Assembly (NCBI RefSeq): GCF_048544455.1
Contig: NC_133534.1
Span: 38,440,217 to 38,504,216, forward strand
Direction: 5' to 3'
From: Silene latifolia
Taxonomy: Eukaryota > Streptophyta > Magnoliopsida > Caryophyllales > Caryophyllaceae
Length of the DNA stretch: 64,000 nt
The notes beneath the pieces are model-generated. The model did no database searches, was not told the origin of the DNA, and saw nothing but the letters and a program-made list of their open reading frames with translations. Shown here piece by piece: positions 23,077 to 33,202 of the stretch; within the stretch, counting starts at the first letter, position 1; each line of letters begins with the position of its first letter. Position numbers and translations under genes: made by a program.

Positions 23077-23390
23077 TGGTTTTAGTCCAAAACTGGTTTC
23101 GAAGATAATATCAAAGAGACCGGTTTTAATCTAAAACTGGTTTCTAAGATAATATCAAAGAAACCGGTTTTCACCAATAACTGGTATCCCACCCACTAAT
23201 CAAAGAAACCAGTTTCTAGTGACAACCGGTTTCTTTGGTATAACCAAAGAAACCAGTTCAAATAACCGGTCTCTTAGGCTAAGACACCTGTGAGATATAG
23301 ACCGGTTATAAACCGGTTTCTTATGCCGTTTGTAACCGGTCTCTTATGCATTTTTTGTAGTAGTGAAAGTCATTATTACATACCTTCTTT

Positions 23391-23841
23391 TAGACCTGGC
23401 AAACAGATCGGGTCGTGTCGGGTTCGTGTTCGTGTCACATGTAAATGGGTTACAATCCCTCCAACCCAAACCCGACCCAATTAAGTCTCGTGTCGTGTCC
23501 GTGTCGACCCGCTTACATAAATGGGTCATAAGGCCTCAACCCTAACCTGTTAATTTCGTGTCGGGTTCGTGTCGTGTGTTCGTGTCACGTCCCTATTTTG
23601 AAAGTTTAAGTATATTTATGTGATGAAGGATCAAGAAAAATTAGGATTAATTTAGTAAACAGGTCATTCGTGTCGGGTTCGTGTTTAGAGAGGTCAACCC
23701 TAACCCAACCCAATTAAATATCGTGTCGTATTCGTGTTGACCCACTTACATAAATGGGTCATTAAGTCTCAACCCAAACCCGTTAATTTCGTGTCGAATT
23801 CGTGTCGTGTTTTCGTGTCGTGTCATTGTTTGCCACCTCTA
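23391..23841. mobile_element. non-autonomous hAT element (451 bp)
   Basis: Ends TAGACCTGGCAAACAG and TTGTTTGCCACCTCTA are inverted. A perfect 8-bp duplication CCTTCTTT flanks it (23383-23390, 23842-23849). Interior is rich in GTGTCGGGTTCGTGT words. Absent from units B and C, so it inserted after the array formed, or was lost there. Confidence 0.9.
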
Positions 23842-23849
23842 CCTTCTTT

Positions 23850-24982
23850 ATTAGAGACATTAAAGTTCACACTTTTCCTTTCTCTTTTCATTCAAGTTCT
23901 TCTTTCTCAATCATTTGTGCAATCATTATATTATTCGTGATAGGTATTTTAATCAAAATTAGATCAACTATTGACATGAAAGAAGTATAATCAGTACAAA
24001 ATGCACTTTGTAACAATCATTTGTGTAATCATTATATTATTCGTGATAGGTATTTTAATCAAAATTAGATCAATTATGGACAAGGAAGGAGTATAATATT
24101 AATGTTTATTTAAGTTGAGAAGGTCGTGTTTTTTTTTTTGACAAAAACCTAGGATTGTGTTTTATACATTAAAATATACTTTGGAAATTCTACGTTGTCC
24201 CCTTGAGTGTTTTCGATTTTTTATGTTATACCCATCTTTTTTTTTATATTCAACATTTTAGCCCCTAAATTTCTTACTTATTTTCCTTTCATGACCTCCT
24301 TCAACCTTTTAAACTGTCGTACTTCAACCTTTATTCTCACTCATTAATGTCGAAGGATCACAAATCACTTTTAATAAGTACAAACTACTATTGAAAACAT
24401 ATGAAGCATGAAATGATAATGGATATTGCATGAATTTTTAGTTAGATTCGTATACTATTTGGTGGATTAATGGGTAATTGGCGTAGTAAAAAGTAAATGA
24501 GTAGGTTATCGAGTAATTGGAATGACAAAGAAATGATTTAATAGATCAATTATGAAACTAAGTTAACAAAGACAATAACTAAGGTCATGGTATAGACTAA
24601 TGTATAGAACTTGAGGGTACACCATACAATTTCAAAAATACAGCGGTACAATATTTGTTTGTCTTTGATTAAAATATCTCTTACAAATAATAATAAAAAA
24701 AAGTAAACAAATGACTGAGACAAAATGATAAAGAGAATATTTCCTTTCCAAATTGAATTGTCGTAATTTTGGTAATAATGACATTTACGTGTCGTCGATC
24801 AAAATAGTGAAACGAGGGCCTTTTCAGGGATTGTCGCACCTAAACGATAAAAACAATGAAAATCTTCGTTAAACTTTTCGATTTTTTAAAATTTTATTAC
24901 TACCTAGTCTAGTGTGAAATTTTCCGTCACCCTAACTTAAATCTTAGCTTCTTGACGCCTTGAGGGGTCGCATTTTAGTGAT
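23850..24982. other. AT-rich unit sequence; no gene seen
   Basis: Includes a ~65-bp direct repeat (AATCATTTGTGCAATCATTA at 23912 and again at 24012). The rest is shared with B (31428-32508) and C (54318-55388) and has no coding signature. Confidence 0.5.
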
Positions 24983-25141
24983 ATGAATGGAACTTTTGTC
25001 AGGGTTGATTGTTTGGTAAACCCTATTATTAATCGGTATATGCGATTGCGTGATAGGGAATGTAATGGGCTCCTTGCAAATGACTATGATTTGGCAGATA
25101 TTGATTTGGAACATAACGTATCATCAAATGATATAATTTGA
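24983..25141 (+). CDS. conserved 52-residue reading frame in unit A, unknown
   Basis: ATG at 24983 opens a frame with RVDCLVNPIINRYMRLRDRE, then GLLANDYDLADIDLEH and a TGA stop. The same frame is uninterrupted in B (32509-32667) and C (55389-55547), and diverged versions lie at 2487, 17860 and in the segments near 29370 and 58060. I do not recognise the family. TTTTGTCAG just before the conserved part could be a splice acceptor, so this may be the last exon of an ancestral gene now trapped in the repeat. A chance frame in a recent duplication is equally possible. Confidence 0.3.
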   Translation: MNGTFVRVDCLVNPIINRYMRLRDRECNGLLANDYDLADIDLEHNVSSNDII

Positions 25142-25432
25142 GAACTTAATGTTGATTGTTGCATTATTCGAAAAAATTTTTATTTTAATTAATATGATAT
25201 TTAATCCGTCACAAATTTATTTATAAAACGTCGATCATGCATAATTAATTATCATTTATTAGTTTTAATTAAAATTGTATGTATTTTATTTTAAAACATT
25301 GAAGTTAAACCTAAAAAAATTAAATTTGAGAAAAATTAATTTATTTTTATTTTATTTATAAGTAAAAATATTAAAGGTCATATATGAATTATATTATTTT
25401 TTTCAATTATAATAATAAAATTTTAAAACAAA

Positions 25433-25447
25433 CCGCGCGAAACGCGG
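25433..25447 (+). repeat. GC-rich hairpin, Helitron-like end (unit A)
   Basis: CCGCGCGAAACGCGG in AT-rich DNA, followed by CATACTACATAGT. It resembles Helitron 3' hairpins but lacks a clean CTRR end. Copies are at 32875-32888 and 55827-55841. Confidence 0.35.
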
Positions 25448-25519
25448 CATACTACATAGTAGTATTGATTTGCAAACCACAATTCACTATATATATTGTT
25501 AACTAGCTACATCAAAAAT

Positions 25520-26603
25520 CTGTACATATAACGAGTTTTTCACAACCCTCTTCCACTCCCCCCTAACTTCAGCTCTTTCATGTGATATATGGCGTGATAC
25601 GTCATGTACGCGCACGTTGCATGTAATTTATAACTGTAGTCATTAAACTCCGTAAGTGTATATATCATGAATTTTAGTAAATAATCAAGAGAGTGTAATA
25701 ATCAAATCTAATCCCAAAAATGGGAAAGTAATTAAAGTTTTTGTTTCTTTTCAAATGCTTTGACTCACAAACCCTAACTTGCTTCCTCTTGTGTGTTTCC
25801 TCTATAAAAGGAACACTTCCCTTCACTTTGAAAGTAAGACTTTTCCTGAGAAATCAAAGTGTTTTTCCAAAATCAGTTTTTAAGAACTCAAAATTTTTCT
25901 TTGCAAAAAATCTTCTAAGTCTTCAAGTGTCTCAGTCATTACCACTGTTACTTCATAGTATTATACTCTCTCATCTAGAATCGTTTGTACTAATAAGTTG
26001 TCCTTCTCAATTCTTTATAAGAATCAGTCTAAGGAAACTTGGTTTGTAAACATTCTAGTTAGAGTTGTAAACATTCTAGTTAGAGTGTAGAGTTCATAGA
26101 CGGAGTAGTCTTAGAACTCGTGTCGCAACCGGAGTAGGTTGTTGGTCATTTTATTGTAAGTGTCTTAAGTAGTCGGAGTAGATCACTTTACTTATCAATA
26201 AAAGAAGATTGGACGTAGGCCTTTAGAGTGTCGGTCGAACCAATTCAAAATCGTCGTGTTGATCTTTTCTTCGCTTTTAATTCCGCTACAATTTACTTAC
26301 TCGTTCTTCTTTTACGATTTTGCTAGTAACAGTCCTGAATACTGTCACTCCTGTCTTCAGTTTTTACTTCATAAACTAAGACCATCGGGTAACAGTCAGA
26401 ACAACTGTCACTTCCAAACTTCACTTTTCTCCTCGAGCTTTCGTGATACACATTTAATCATTTAATTTAATTGATGTATCCATTTGTTCTTCACATTGTT
26501 CAATCAACTTATCTTTAAAAAATAAAGATTAAAGTTGAAATTTTAAAATAGTACCTAATTCACCCCCTCCCCCTCTTAGGTACTTAGAATCCTAAACTCT
26601 TCA
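25520..26603 (+). repeat. 3' part of a split Sirevirus-like solo LTR (unit A)
   Basis: Ends CCCCCTCCCCCTCTTAGG...AACTCTTCA exactly like the LTRs at 35224 and 48067. It also shares CGGAGTAG, GACGTAGGCC and AACCAATT landmarks and has a TATAAAA box at 25803-25809. It is followed by GCTAT (26604-26608), which equals the left flank of the LTR start at 17954. The left limit of this part is uncertain. Open frames inside it are LTR sequence and probably non-coding. Confidence 0.65.
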
Positions 26604-26608
26604 GCTAT

Positions 26609-27125
26609 GATTTGGCAAATGTGGGTTGTTGTGTTAAGAAATTAAAAGACGCGGAGTGCAAATAAATTGACAAGTTGTATTGATTTTTTTCAAACTAAAT
26701 TATTATTTCCTCGTCCTTTATGGCTAAGATCCCCTGGCTGCTTCAGTCGGATAGGAATGCTCCTCGTTGAATCAGCCGTCTAGATTAGCTATGCATCTAT
26801 TGTAGAAAGTTGCATATTACACTAAAAAGGTCAACTTTGTGAAAGTGTATGAATGATTAAATGTAAACTATTTGTCCTACAAGCAAATGTGAAACTCACT
26901 GAACGATCCAACAAGTAAATGTGCAACTCACTAGGCATATAACATTGCATTAACAATGAACTTTTCTCCTTTAATTTTATGATAAAAAAAAATACGGAAT
27001 ATTATCGGTAATCGATGTCGAAAGTGATTAAATCAAGTACTCCGTATATGCAGAAGCGTTGTAGGGATAATAATACAAATATGGTAACTTTTGTCTCCGT
27101 ATCTATCTTTGGGTAAAGACCACCA
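26609..27125. repeat. repeat fragments with a third, broken hairpin-family copy
   Basis: Resumes the GATTTGGCAAATGTG repeat after the LTR. At 26718-26790 the GGCTAAGAT...GAATCAGCCGTCT part of the hairpin family is present but the terminal hairpin is lost. AT-rich filler follows up to the LINE fragment. Confidence 0.5.
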
Positions 27126-27842
27126 CCGTATTTCTTAATTGGCCCAGATCCCAACTCTCTCCTCTTTCCCTTTATTGCTACCTTTTGGAGAATTTGGTGT
27201 TGTAGGAATGAGATGGTCTTCAAAAACCGTCGCCCTTGGCCATTGAGTGCTCTTAATTCTATTCTTGGTGACATTCAGTGTATGAAAGAGGCAGTAAGCA
27301 GTAAGGATGTTAGCCTCCTTAGAGCACCTTTGTTGGATTGTTCTCCTGCTTTTGGTTTAGCTAAGAGAATTAGAAACTCCTTCCCCTATTGGATTGTTGG
27401 TGGTCTTGGGTGCGAAAATGTTTGCACTATCAAGTGTGATGCTGCCTGGAGGGCTGATAGAAGTTCTGGCATGGGGTGGTGCTTGTTTGATGGCAATGGG
27501 ACCTTAAGGAATACTGCTCACGCTCGCTCGTTTGCCTCGTCTGCCCTGCATGCCGAACGAAATGCAGCTATCATGGCTCTCAACTGGGCCTTGGACGAAG
27601 GGTACCTTCACGTTAGACTAGTTACAGATTGTCTTATCTTGGTTATGCAGGTTGTTGGAGCGGAGAAGGCGAATGCATCTGTTAAGTGCATTATCCATGA
27701 TTTAAAGTCTATTGCGTCTCATTTTCATTGTTGCTCTCTTAGTTACTGTCCTAGAGGGGTGAATAGGATAGCTCATAACCTTGCTCAAGAAGCTCTTTTG
27801 TAAGCTATGCTATTTGTTGTTTTAAAAGGGAACAAAAAAAAA
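27126..27842 (+). pseudogene. 5'-truncated LINE 3' end with RNase H domain (unit A)
   Basis: The frame runs from LLFPFIATFWRIWCCRNEMV (linker typical before LINE RNase H) into an RNase H domain: KCDAAW with the first acid, ALHAERNAAIMAL with the glutamate, LVTDCLILV with the next aspartate, and NRIAHNLAQEAL at the end. TAA is at 27801-27803 and a short 3' UTR ends in a 9-A tail. All visible catalytic acids are intact. Reverse transcriptase is missing, so it is a dead insertion. It is older than the array because A, B and C share it. Confidence 0.8.
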
Positions 27843-27940
27843 GGTAATTGTAAAAAGCATGAATATATCCCACATTGGAAATTATAGAGAGGCTTAGAAC
27901 CTATTCAAAGGAAAAATTAAAATTTAAGAAATGATGAATT

Positions 27941-28022
27941 CGTGGACGGCAGGTTTCGAACCTGCGCGGGCAAAGCCCACATGATTTCTAGTAATGCCTG
28001 ATAACCACTCCGGCACGTCGAC
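27941..28022 (-). pseudogene. tRNA-Ser(AGA) pseudogene (unit A)
   Basis: Minus strand gives GTCGACGTGCCGGAGTGG, an anticodon loop CTAGAAA (anticodon AGA, serine), the long variable arm GGGCTTTGCCCGC typical of tRNA-Ser and a T-arm around GGTTCGAACC. It is 82 nt, without CCA. The T-arm is one base short and the acceptor stem has a mismatch at the third pair; the anticodon stem also has one. It is therefore probably a pseudogene, although A and B box sequences are largely kept. Confidence 0.75.
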
Positions 28023-28338
28023 AATTAATGTTATAAATTTTATCTTTTATCTTTTGTTTCTTCATTTTGTATAGTTCTAAGACTCTGAAGTCTTAACGTG
28101 TGTACGTGTCAGTATTTAATTTGGCGAATTTCGATAATAACATTTACGTGTCTTTGATCAAAATGGCGAAACGATAGCCATACTAGGGATTTTCGCACCT
28201 AAACGATAAAAACAAAGAAAACGTTGGTTAAAATTTTCGATTTTTAAATTTTATTACTACTTAATATTGTGTGTAATTTTTTCGTCTTCCTAAGTTAAAT
28301 CCTAGATTCTTAACGCCTTGAGGGGTCGCATTTCACTA
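28023..28338. repeat. S-type repeat segment, left of LINE insertion
   Basis: Matches the ATTTACGTGTCTTTGATCAA and GACGCCTTGAGGGGTCGCA parts of the unit repeat seen at 24790-24975. Non-coding. Confidence 0.5.
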
Positions 28339-29363
28339 TTTTTTTTTTTTTTGGACGGAATGAACATATTAAATTAAAGACAAAGGGAGTTCAAGTACAT
28401 CACGGGGGAGGGTCGGGGCTTAGTGTCGTACAAGCCGAAATAAAATCCGAATTACAATAATCAATTACAAAAAAAGGGGCATGAGCCCAAACATAGGCTC
28501 CATTGCGAGAGCTAGTGTCTTTAAGAGCAAACTTAGCTATAGCATCCGCTACTTTGTTGGCGCTTCTTTTCTCAAATACAAGCTTCAAATGGGATCAGTC
28601 TTTTAATTGTTCCCTACACTCAATCAAAATGTTAGCAAAGGGACCACAAGGCGAATGGAGACTCGTAATGGCATTGACCGCATTAAGACAATCCGAGGCA
28701 ATCACAAATTTACTTGTTGACTGAGACGCAAAACGCAACTCTTCTCTAATCGCAAGCACCTCACAAATAAAGGGAGAAGGGGCAGCCAGTCTAATGGTCC
28801 AACCTCTAACCCAAGACCCAATACTATTCCTAATGACACACCCGATACTAGTGACGGAGGAAGAAGGAGAGAAAGCCGCATCAACATTGATTTTAAACCA
28901 ATCGCACGGAGGAGGGGCCCAGCTACGCAAGCAAAAGGCGGAAGGAGGACAAACTAAAGAGGGGGAAGGGTGGGTGTGGTTGTTGGCAGCAGCCCAAGAA
29001 GAGGCTTGGGAGGAAATGTTCTCACCAAGGTGAGAGCACGGGGGATTAGAATTAGGCGAGAAAACAGAGGTGCAACGGTTTGTCCAAAGTCGCCAAGTAA
29101 TAAAGGAGAAAAGGGAGATCCAAGAAGAGTCAGGCGAGGTGCAATTAGAGTGCAGCCACGGTTGGAGGTCAAGAGAGAAGAAGGAATTTTTTACATTGAA
29201 GTAAGACCAGACCGTGCTCGCTCTACTACAGTCACGGAGAATATGAAGGGAGGATTCGGGGATGGAGGGGTTATCACAAAGGTTGCAGCGGGGAGGGGGG
29301 GGGGGGATGATGGATCGAGTATGAAGGGTGGCATTGTGGGGTAATTTGTCCTACCACACCAAC
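28339..29363 (-). mobile_element. 5'-truncated LINE, minus strand (unit A)
   Basis: T-run 28339-28352 is the poly(A) tail. The element starts in the zf-RVT region. Unit C has the empty site near 58020-58055, where 24 bp (58026-58049) are missing in A and B, so insertion caused a small deletion and no target duplication. Related to the LINE at 14010-17263. Confidence 0.85.
28400..29360 (-). pseudogene. LINE zf-RVT/RNase H relic (unit A)
   Basis: Minus strand begins with a decayed WDKLPHNATLHTRSI zinc-finger region, then RNase H with INVDAAFSPSS, CEVLAIREEL, ASDCLNAV and NKVADAIAKFAL. A TCA to TGA change at 28592-28594 stops the frame after REQLKD; unit B is open at the same place. The upstream zinc-finger part is in another frame. 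Confidence 0.8.
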
Positions 29364-29786
29364 CAGAGTTAATTATTCGGTAAATCTTATTATTAATCAG
29401 TCTATGAGATTGTGTGATAGGGAATGAAGCGTAAAGGGATCCATTAGATCGTTCCAAGATTTAATCCGGACCGTTTAAAAGTAATGGAGGTCCATTTCTT
29501 TTTAGTTAATGGAGAGAATCCGGACCGCTTGCAAATGACTATGATTTGGCAAATGTGAGCTGTTGTGTTAAGAAATTAAAAGAGGCGGAGGGTAAATAAA
29601 TTGATAAGTTGTATTGATTTTTTTCAAACTAATTTATTATTTTGTCGTGCTTCGAGTTTTTCTCCTCTCAAACTTGAATTTTTCCCCTCCCAAACTTCTA
29701 GCCTTAATTTCTTGGCATATCATCTAAATAAACTGACAAGTTGTATTGATTTTTATATTTACACAAGATATAAATGAATTTATTTG
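29364..29786. repeat. repeat segment closing unit A
   Basis: Begins AGAGTTAATTATTCGG, includes the TATTAATCAGTCTATGAGAT and GATTTGGCAAATGTGAGC parts and a ~90-bp insert with AATCCGGACCG words. No gene. Confidence 0.5.
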
Positions 29787-30242
29787 TATGTCATTTTTAT
29801 TCTTAATGTTTTTGTAGAGAAAAAAGAACATAGGATGTACTACCTCCAACTTTTTTGTATTTGAGCATATATGTATTTTTATGAGTTTATTACCTCAAAC
29901 TTTATTTGTTTTTTAGCATATGTGTATTTTTTTTGAGCATATTAAAGTTTATAAATAGATTTTAATTTTTTTTTCCGTCAAAAATTAAATTTAACTAAAC
30001 TTATATGTAATGTTTTTGAGTTTCATAGTAATTTTTTAGAGCTTAATGTTTAAGTGAATAACTCAAAAACTTTATAGTAACTCATAATTTTTAAAATAAA
30101 ACATCAAAATTTTATTATAATACTCATAAACTATAGAATTGGTGATAATACATCAAATGTATATTCATTTACTGGTTTTTGTATGTATTCATTCTTTAGC
30201 ACGTAAAAAATGGTTTTTGCATGTATTCATTCTTAAGCGTGA

Positions 30243-30460
30243 AAAAAATAGTCCATCTATGAAAGATGGCTAATGTCCTGCTTCTTCGGAAGAATGATAG
30301 GTGCTCCTCGTTGAATCAGCCGTCTTGAATCTTCAACTCCGTAAATACTCATTTACAAATTAATTTATAAGGCTAACCAACTATAGTAGTTGGTCAATGG
30401 AAAGTGTAGGATTCCTTATTAAAAACATGTTCAATATTTTATAATTATCCGATGTGGGAG
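30243..30460 (-). repeat. hairpin-bearing repeat family, B1
   Basis: Near-identical to A1, with intact terminal hairpin CCATCTTTCATAGATGG and T-run on the minus strand. Confidence 0.6.
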
Positions 30461-31124
30461 TATAGTGTCAAAAGATTTAGATATTGTTTCCGTAATGCTT
30501 GAGTTGTCAGTGAACATAATGTGTGGGATTACTGTATAATTAGAGTTATTCATAATATTACAGACTAAACACTCGTTCTTGAGATGTTTAATATGTTGTA
30601 AAAACAACTATTAAATGTTCGAATATTGATTAGTATCCCTTAAATTTGTCACGCACTTTGCACGTAATACCTTCTTTTCCAAAAACAAAAACATTGAATT
30701 ACCATAATAACTCGTGTTCAGAAAATGACGATTCTTCTTTTCTAAATCGATTGTCTTTACGAGAATTACAAGCTGAATACAAAAAAATGTTGGGGAGTTT
30801 CGAACTGACATTTATGCTTTTGTTTGAGAAAGGTGGTTTAAACAACAACCGGGGTATGACTATGATTTTTACGAAGCAATAGATTAAGATACTCCGTATT
30901 TACGTTGTTGATCATAATTCACAACGCAGCACGAGGATGTTAACATGATTTTTCAAGCTAAATACAACGAAAACACTTTGCTTTTTAGCTTAACTTTTCG
31001 TTTTTTTCATATATTTTTTTTCCAACTGTTTTACATGAATTTATTTGTATGTCATTTTCGTTCTCTATGTTTTGTATGTATATACACACATCAATATATC
31101 ATGCGGATCATATGTTTAGGACCC
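30461..31124. other. spacer between B1 and B2; no gene called
   Basis: Matches 19040-19700. The ~78-residue open stretch is retained here with a few substitutions. Confidence 0.5.
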
Positions 31125-31340
31125 AAAAAAATTAGTCCATCTGTGAAAGATGGCTAAGGAGATTGCTGCGTCTGTTGAACGGGCTGCTCCTCGAATCGAC
31201 TGTCCCGTATCTTCGGATATTAACAAATAAGTTTATATGGCTAACCAATTGTAGTAGTTGATCAATTCTACGGGTATTATTTTCTTTGTTAAAAAATTGT
31301 TTAATAGTTTATAATTATTCGATACGGGAGTTTGGTGTCC
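31125..31340 (-). repeat. hairpin-bearing repeat family, B2
   Basis: Near-identical to A2. The sequence just beyond it (GTCCAAAGACATT) is the uninterrupted target of the unit A CACTA. Confidence 0.6.
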
Positions 31341-32508
31341 AAAGACATTATTACATACCTTCTTGGCTTCTTTATTAGAGACATTAAAGTTCACACCTTT
31401 TCTTTCTCTTTTCATTCAAGTTCTTCTTTCTCAATCATTTGTGCAATCATTATATTATTCGTGATAGGTATTTTAATCAAAATTAGATCAACTATTGACA
31501 TGAAAGAAGTATAATGAGTACAAAATGCACTTTGTAACAATCATTTGTGTAATCATTATATTATTCGTGATAGGTATTTTAATCAAAATTAGATCAATTA
31601 TGGACAAGGAAGGAGTATAATATTAATATTTATTTAAGTTGAGAAGGTCGTGTTTTTTTTTTGACAAAAACCTAGGATTGTGTTTTATACATTAAAATAT
31701 ACTTTGGAAATTCTACGTTGTCCCCTTGAGTGTTTTCGAGTTTTTATGTTATACCCATCCTTTTTTTTATATTCAACATTTTACCCCCTAAATTTCTTAT
31801 TTATTTTCCTTTCATGACCTCCTTCAACCTTTTAAACTGTCGTACTTCAACCTTTATTCTCACTCATTAATGTCGAAGGATCACAAATCACTTTTAATAA
31901 GTATAAACTACTATTGAAACCATATGAAGCATGAAATGATAATGGATATTGCATGAATTTTTAGTTAGATTCGTATACTATTTGGTGGATTAATGGGTAA
32001 TTGGCGTAGTAAAAAGTAAATGAGTAGGTTATCGAGTAATTGGAATGACAAAAAAATGATTTAATAGATCAATTATGAAACTAAGTTAACAAAGACAATA
32101 ACTAAGGTCATGGTATAGACTAATGTATAGAACTTGAGGGTACACCATACAATTTCAAAAATACAGCGGTACAATATTTGTTTGTCTTTGATTAAAATAT
32201 CTCTTACAAATAATAATAAAAAAAAAAAAGTAAACAAATGACTGAGACAAAATGATAAAGAGAATATTTCCTTTCCAAATTTAATTGTTGTAATTTTGGT
32301 AATAATGACATTTACGTGTCGTTGATCAAAATAGTGAAACGAGGGCCTTTTCAGGGATTGTCGCACCTAAACGATAAAAACAATGAAAATTTTCGTTAAA
32401 CTTTTCGATTTTTTAAAATTTTATTACTACCTAGTCTAGTGTGAAATTTTCCGTCACCCTAACTTAATCTTAGCTTCTTGACGCCTTGAGGGGTCGCATT
32501 TTAGTGAT
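31341..32508. other. AT-rich unit sequence; no gene seen
   Basis: Counterpart of 23366-24982 without the hAT insertion. Short open stretches on either strand have no family resemblance. Confidence 0.5.
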
Positions 32509-32667
32509 ATGAATGGAACTTTTGTCAGGGTTGATTGTTTGGTAAACCCTATTATTAATCGGTATATGCGATTGCGTGATAGGGAACGTAATGGGCTCCT
32601 TGCAAATGACTATGATTTGGCAGATATTGATTTGGAACATAACGTATCATCAAATGATATAATTTGA
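32509..32667 (+). CDS. conserved 52-residue reading frame in unit B, unknown
   Basis: Same frame as 24983-25141, with a Cys to Arg change (TGT to CGT) after the RLRDRE motif. No known family was recognised. Confidence 0.3.
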   Translation: MNGTFVRVDCLVNPIINRYMRLRDRERNGLLANDYDLADIDLEHNVSSNDII

Positions 32668-32874
32668 GAACTTAATGTTGATTGTTGCATTATTCGAAAA
32701 AATTTTATTTTAATTAATATGATATTTAATCCGTCACAAATTTATTTATAAAACGTCGATCATGCATAATTAATTATTAATTTATTTTTATTTTATTTAT
32801 AAGTAAAAATATTAAAGGTCATATATGAATTATATTATTTTTTTCAATTATAATAATAAAATTTTAAAACAAAT

Positions 32875-32888
32875 CGCGCGAAACGCGG
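32875..32888 (+). repeat. GC-rich hairpin, Helitron-like end (unit B)
   Basis: Counterpart of the hairpin at 25433 with the first C changed to T. Confidence 0.3.
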
Positions 32889-32959
32889 CATACTACATAG
32901 TAGTATTGATTTGCAAACCACAATTCACTATATATATTGTTAACTAGCTACATCAAATA

Positions 32960-33182
32960 GGATTATACATCCAGTTGTACCATAAGCATTGTAAAACCAA
33001 GGTATAAGAATTCGAGCTTATATGTATTTTTCTGAGCTAATTCAAAATTCATATTTTTAATGTGTAAATGAATGAGTTCAATATTTTTTAATAAAGCTCA
33101 TATTCTTTAACATAAAGCTCAGATACTTTATCACAAAGCTCAGATTCTACACCGTACAACATATACAACTGGTTGTATAATC
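32960..33182. mobile_element. small TIR element (MITE) private to unit B
   Basis: Ends GGATTATACATCCAGTTG and its near-inverse TATACAACTGGTTGTATAATCC. Units A and C lack it (CATCAAAAATCTG continuous). The inserted stretch is slightly longer than the TIR-to-TIR core (32957-33193) and no clear duplication is seen, so the superfamily is open. Similar words occur at the ends of the Mutator-like element in unit D. Confidence 0.7.
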
Positions 33183-33202
33183 CATGAATTGAGAAATCTG
33201 TA

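Larger units (their letters stand above)
19922..23365 (+). mobile_element. CACTA transposon carrying a captured gene fragment
   Basis: Ends are CACTACTACAAAAATCATC and its complement TTTTTTGTAGTAGTG, with 3-bp duplication AAA (19919-19921, 23366-23368). Units B and C hold the uninterrupted site (GTCCAAAGACATT). Many AACCGGTTTCTTA-type subterminal repeats cluster at 19975-20062 and 23077-23345 in opposite orientations, as expected for TNPA-like binding. No CACTA transposase was recognised. The interior carries a RETICULATA-RELATED gene fragment with introns, so this is a non-autonomous transducing copy. Strand is given by the captured gene. Confidence 0.9.
18364..29786. repeat. tandem segmental array, unit A
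   Basis: Shares order and near-identity with units B-D, anchored at TATGTCATTTTTATTCT (18364, 29787, 51993, 58473). After removing the CACTA and hAT insertions it is about 7.5 kb. Its start lies at the junction with the split LTR. Confidence 0.85.

Noticed and set aside
25741..26049. 102-codon frame with hydrophobic stretches, repeated in units B and C
   Set aside because: It lies in the transcribed part of a solo LTR, overlaps the TATA box and leader, and shows no protein family.
27858..27905. TCCCACATTGG upstream of a transcript on the + strand
   Set aside because: One mismatch to the snRNA element, but no TATA at the right distance and no RNA-like fold downstream; the tRNA relic is on the other strand.
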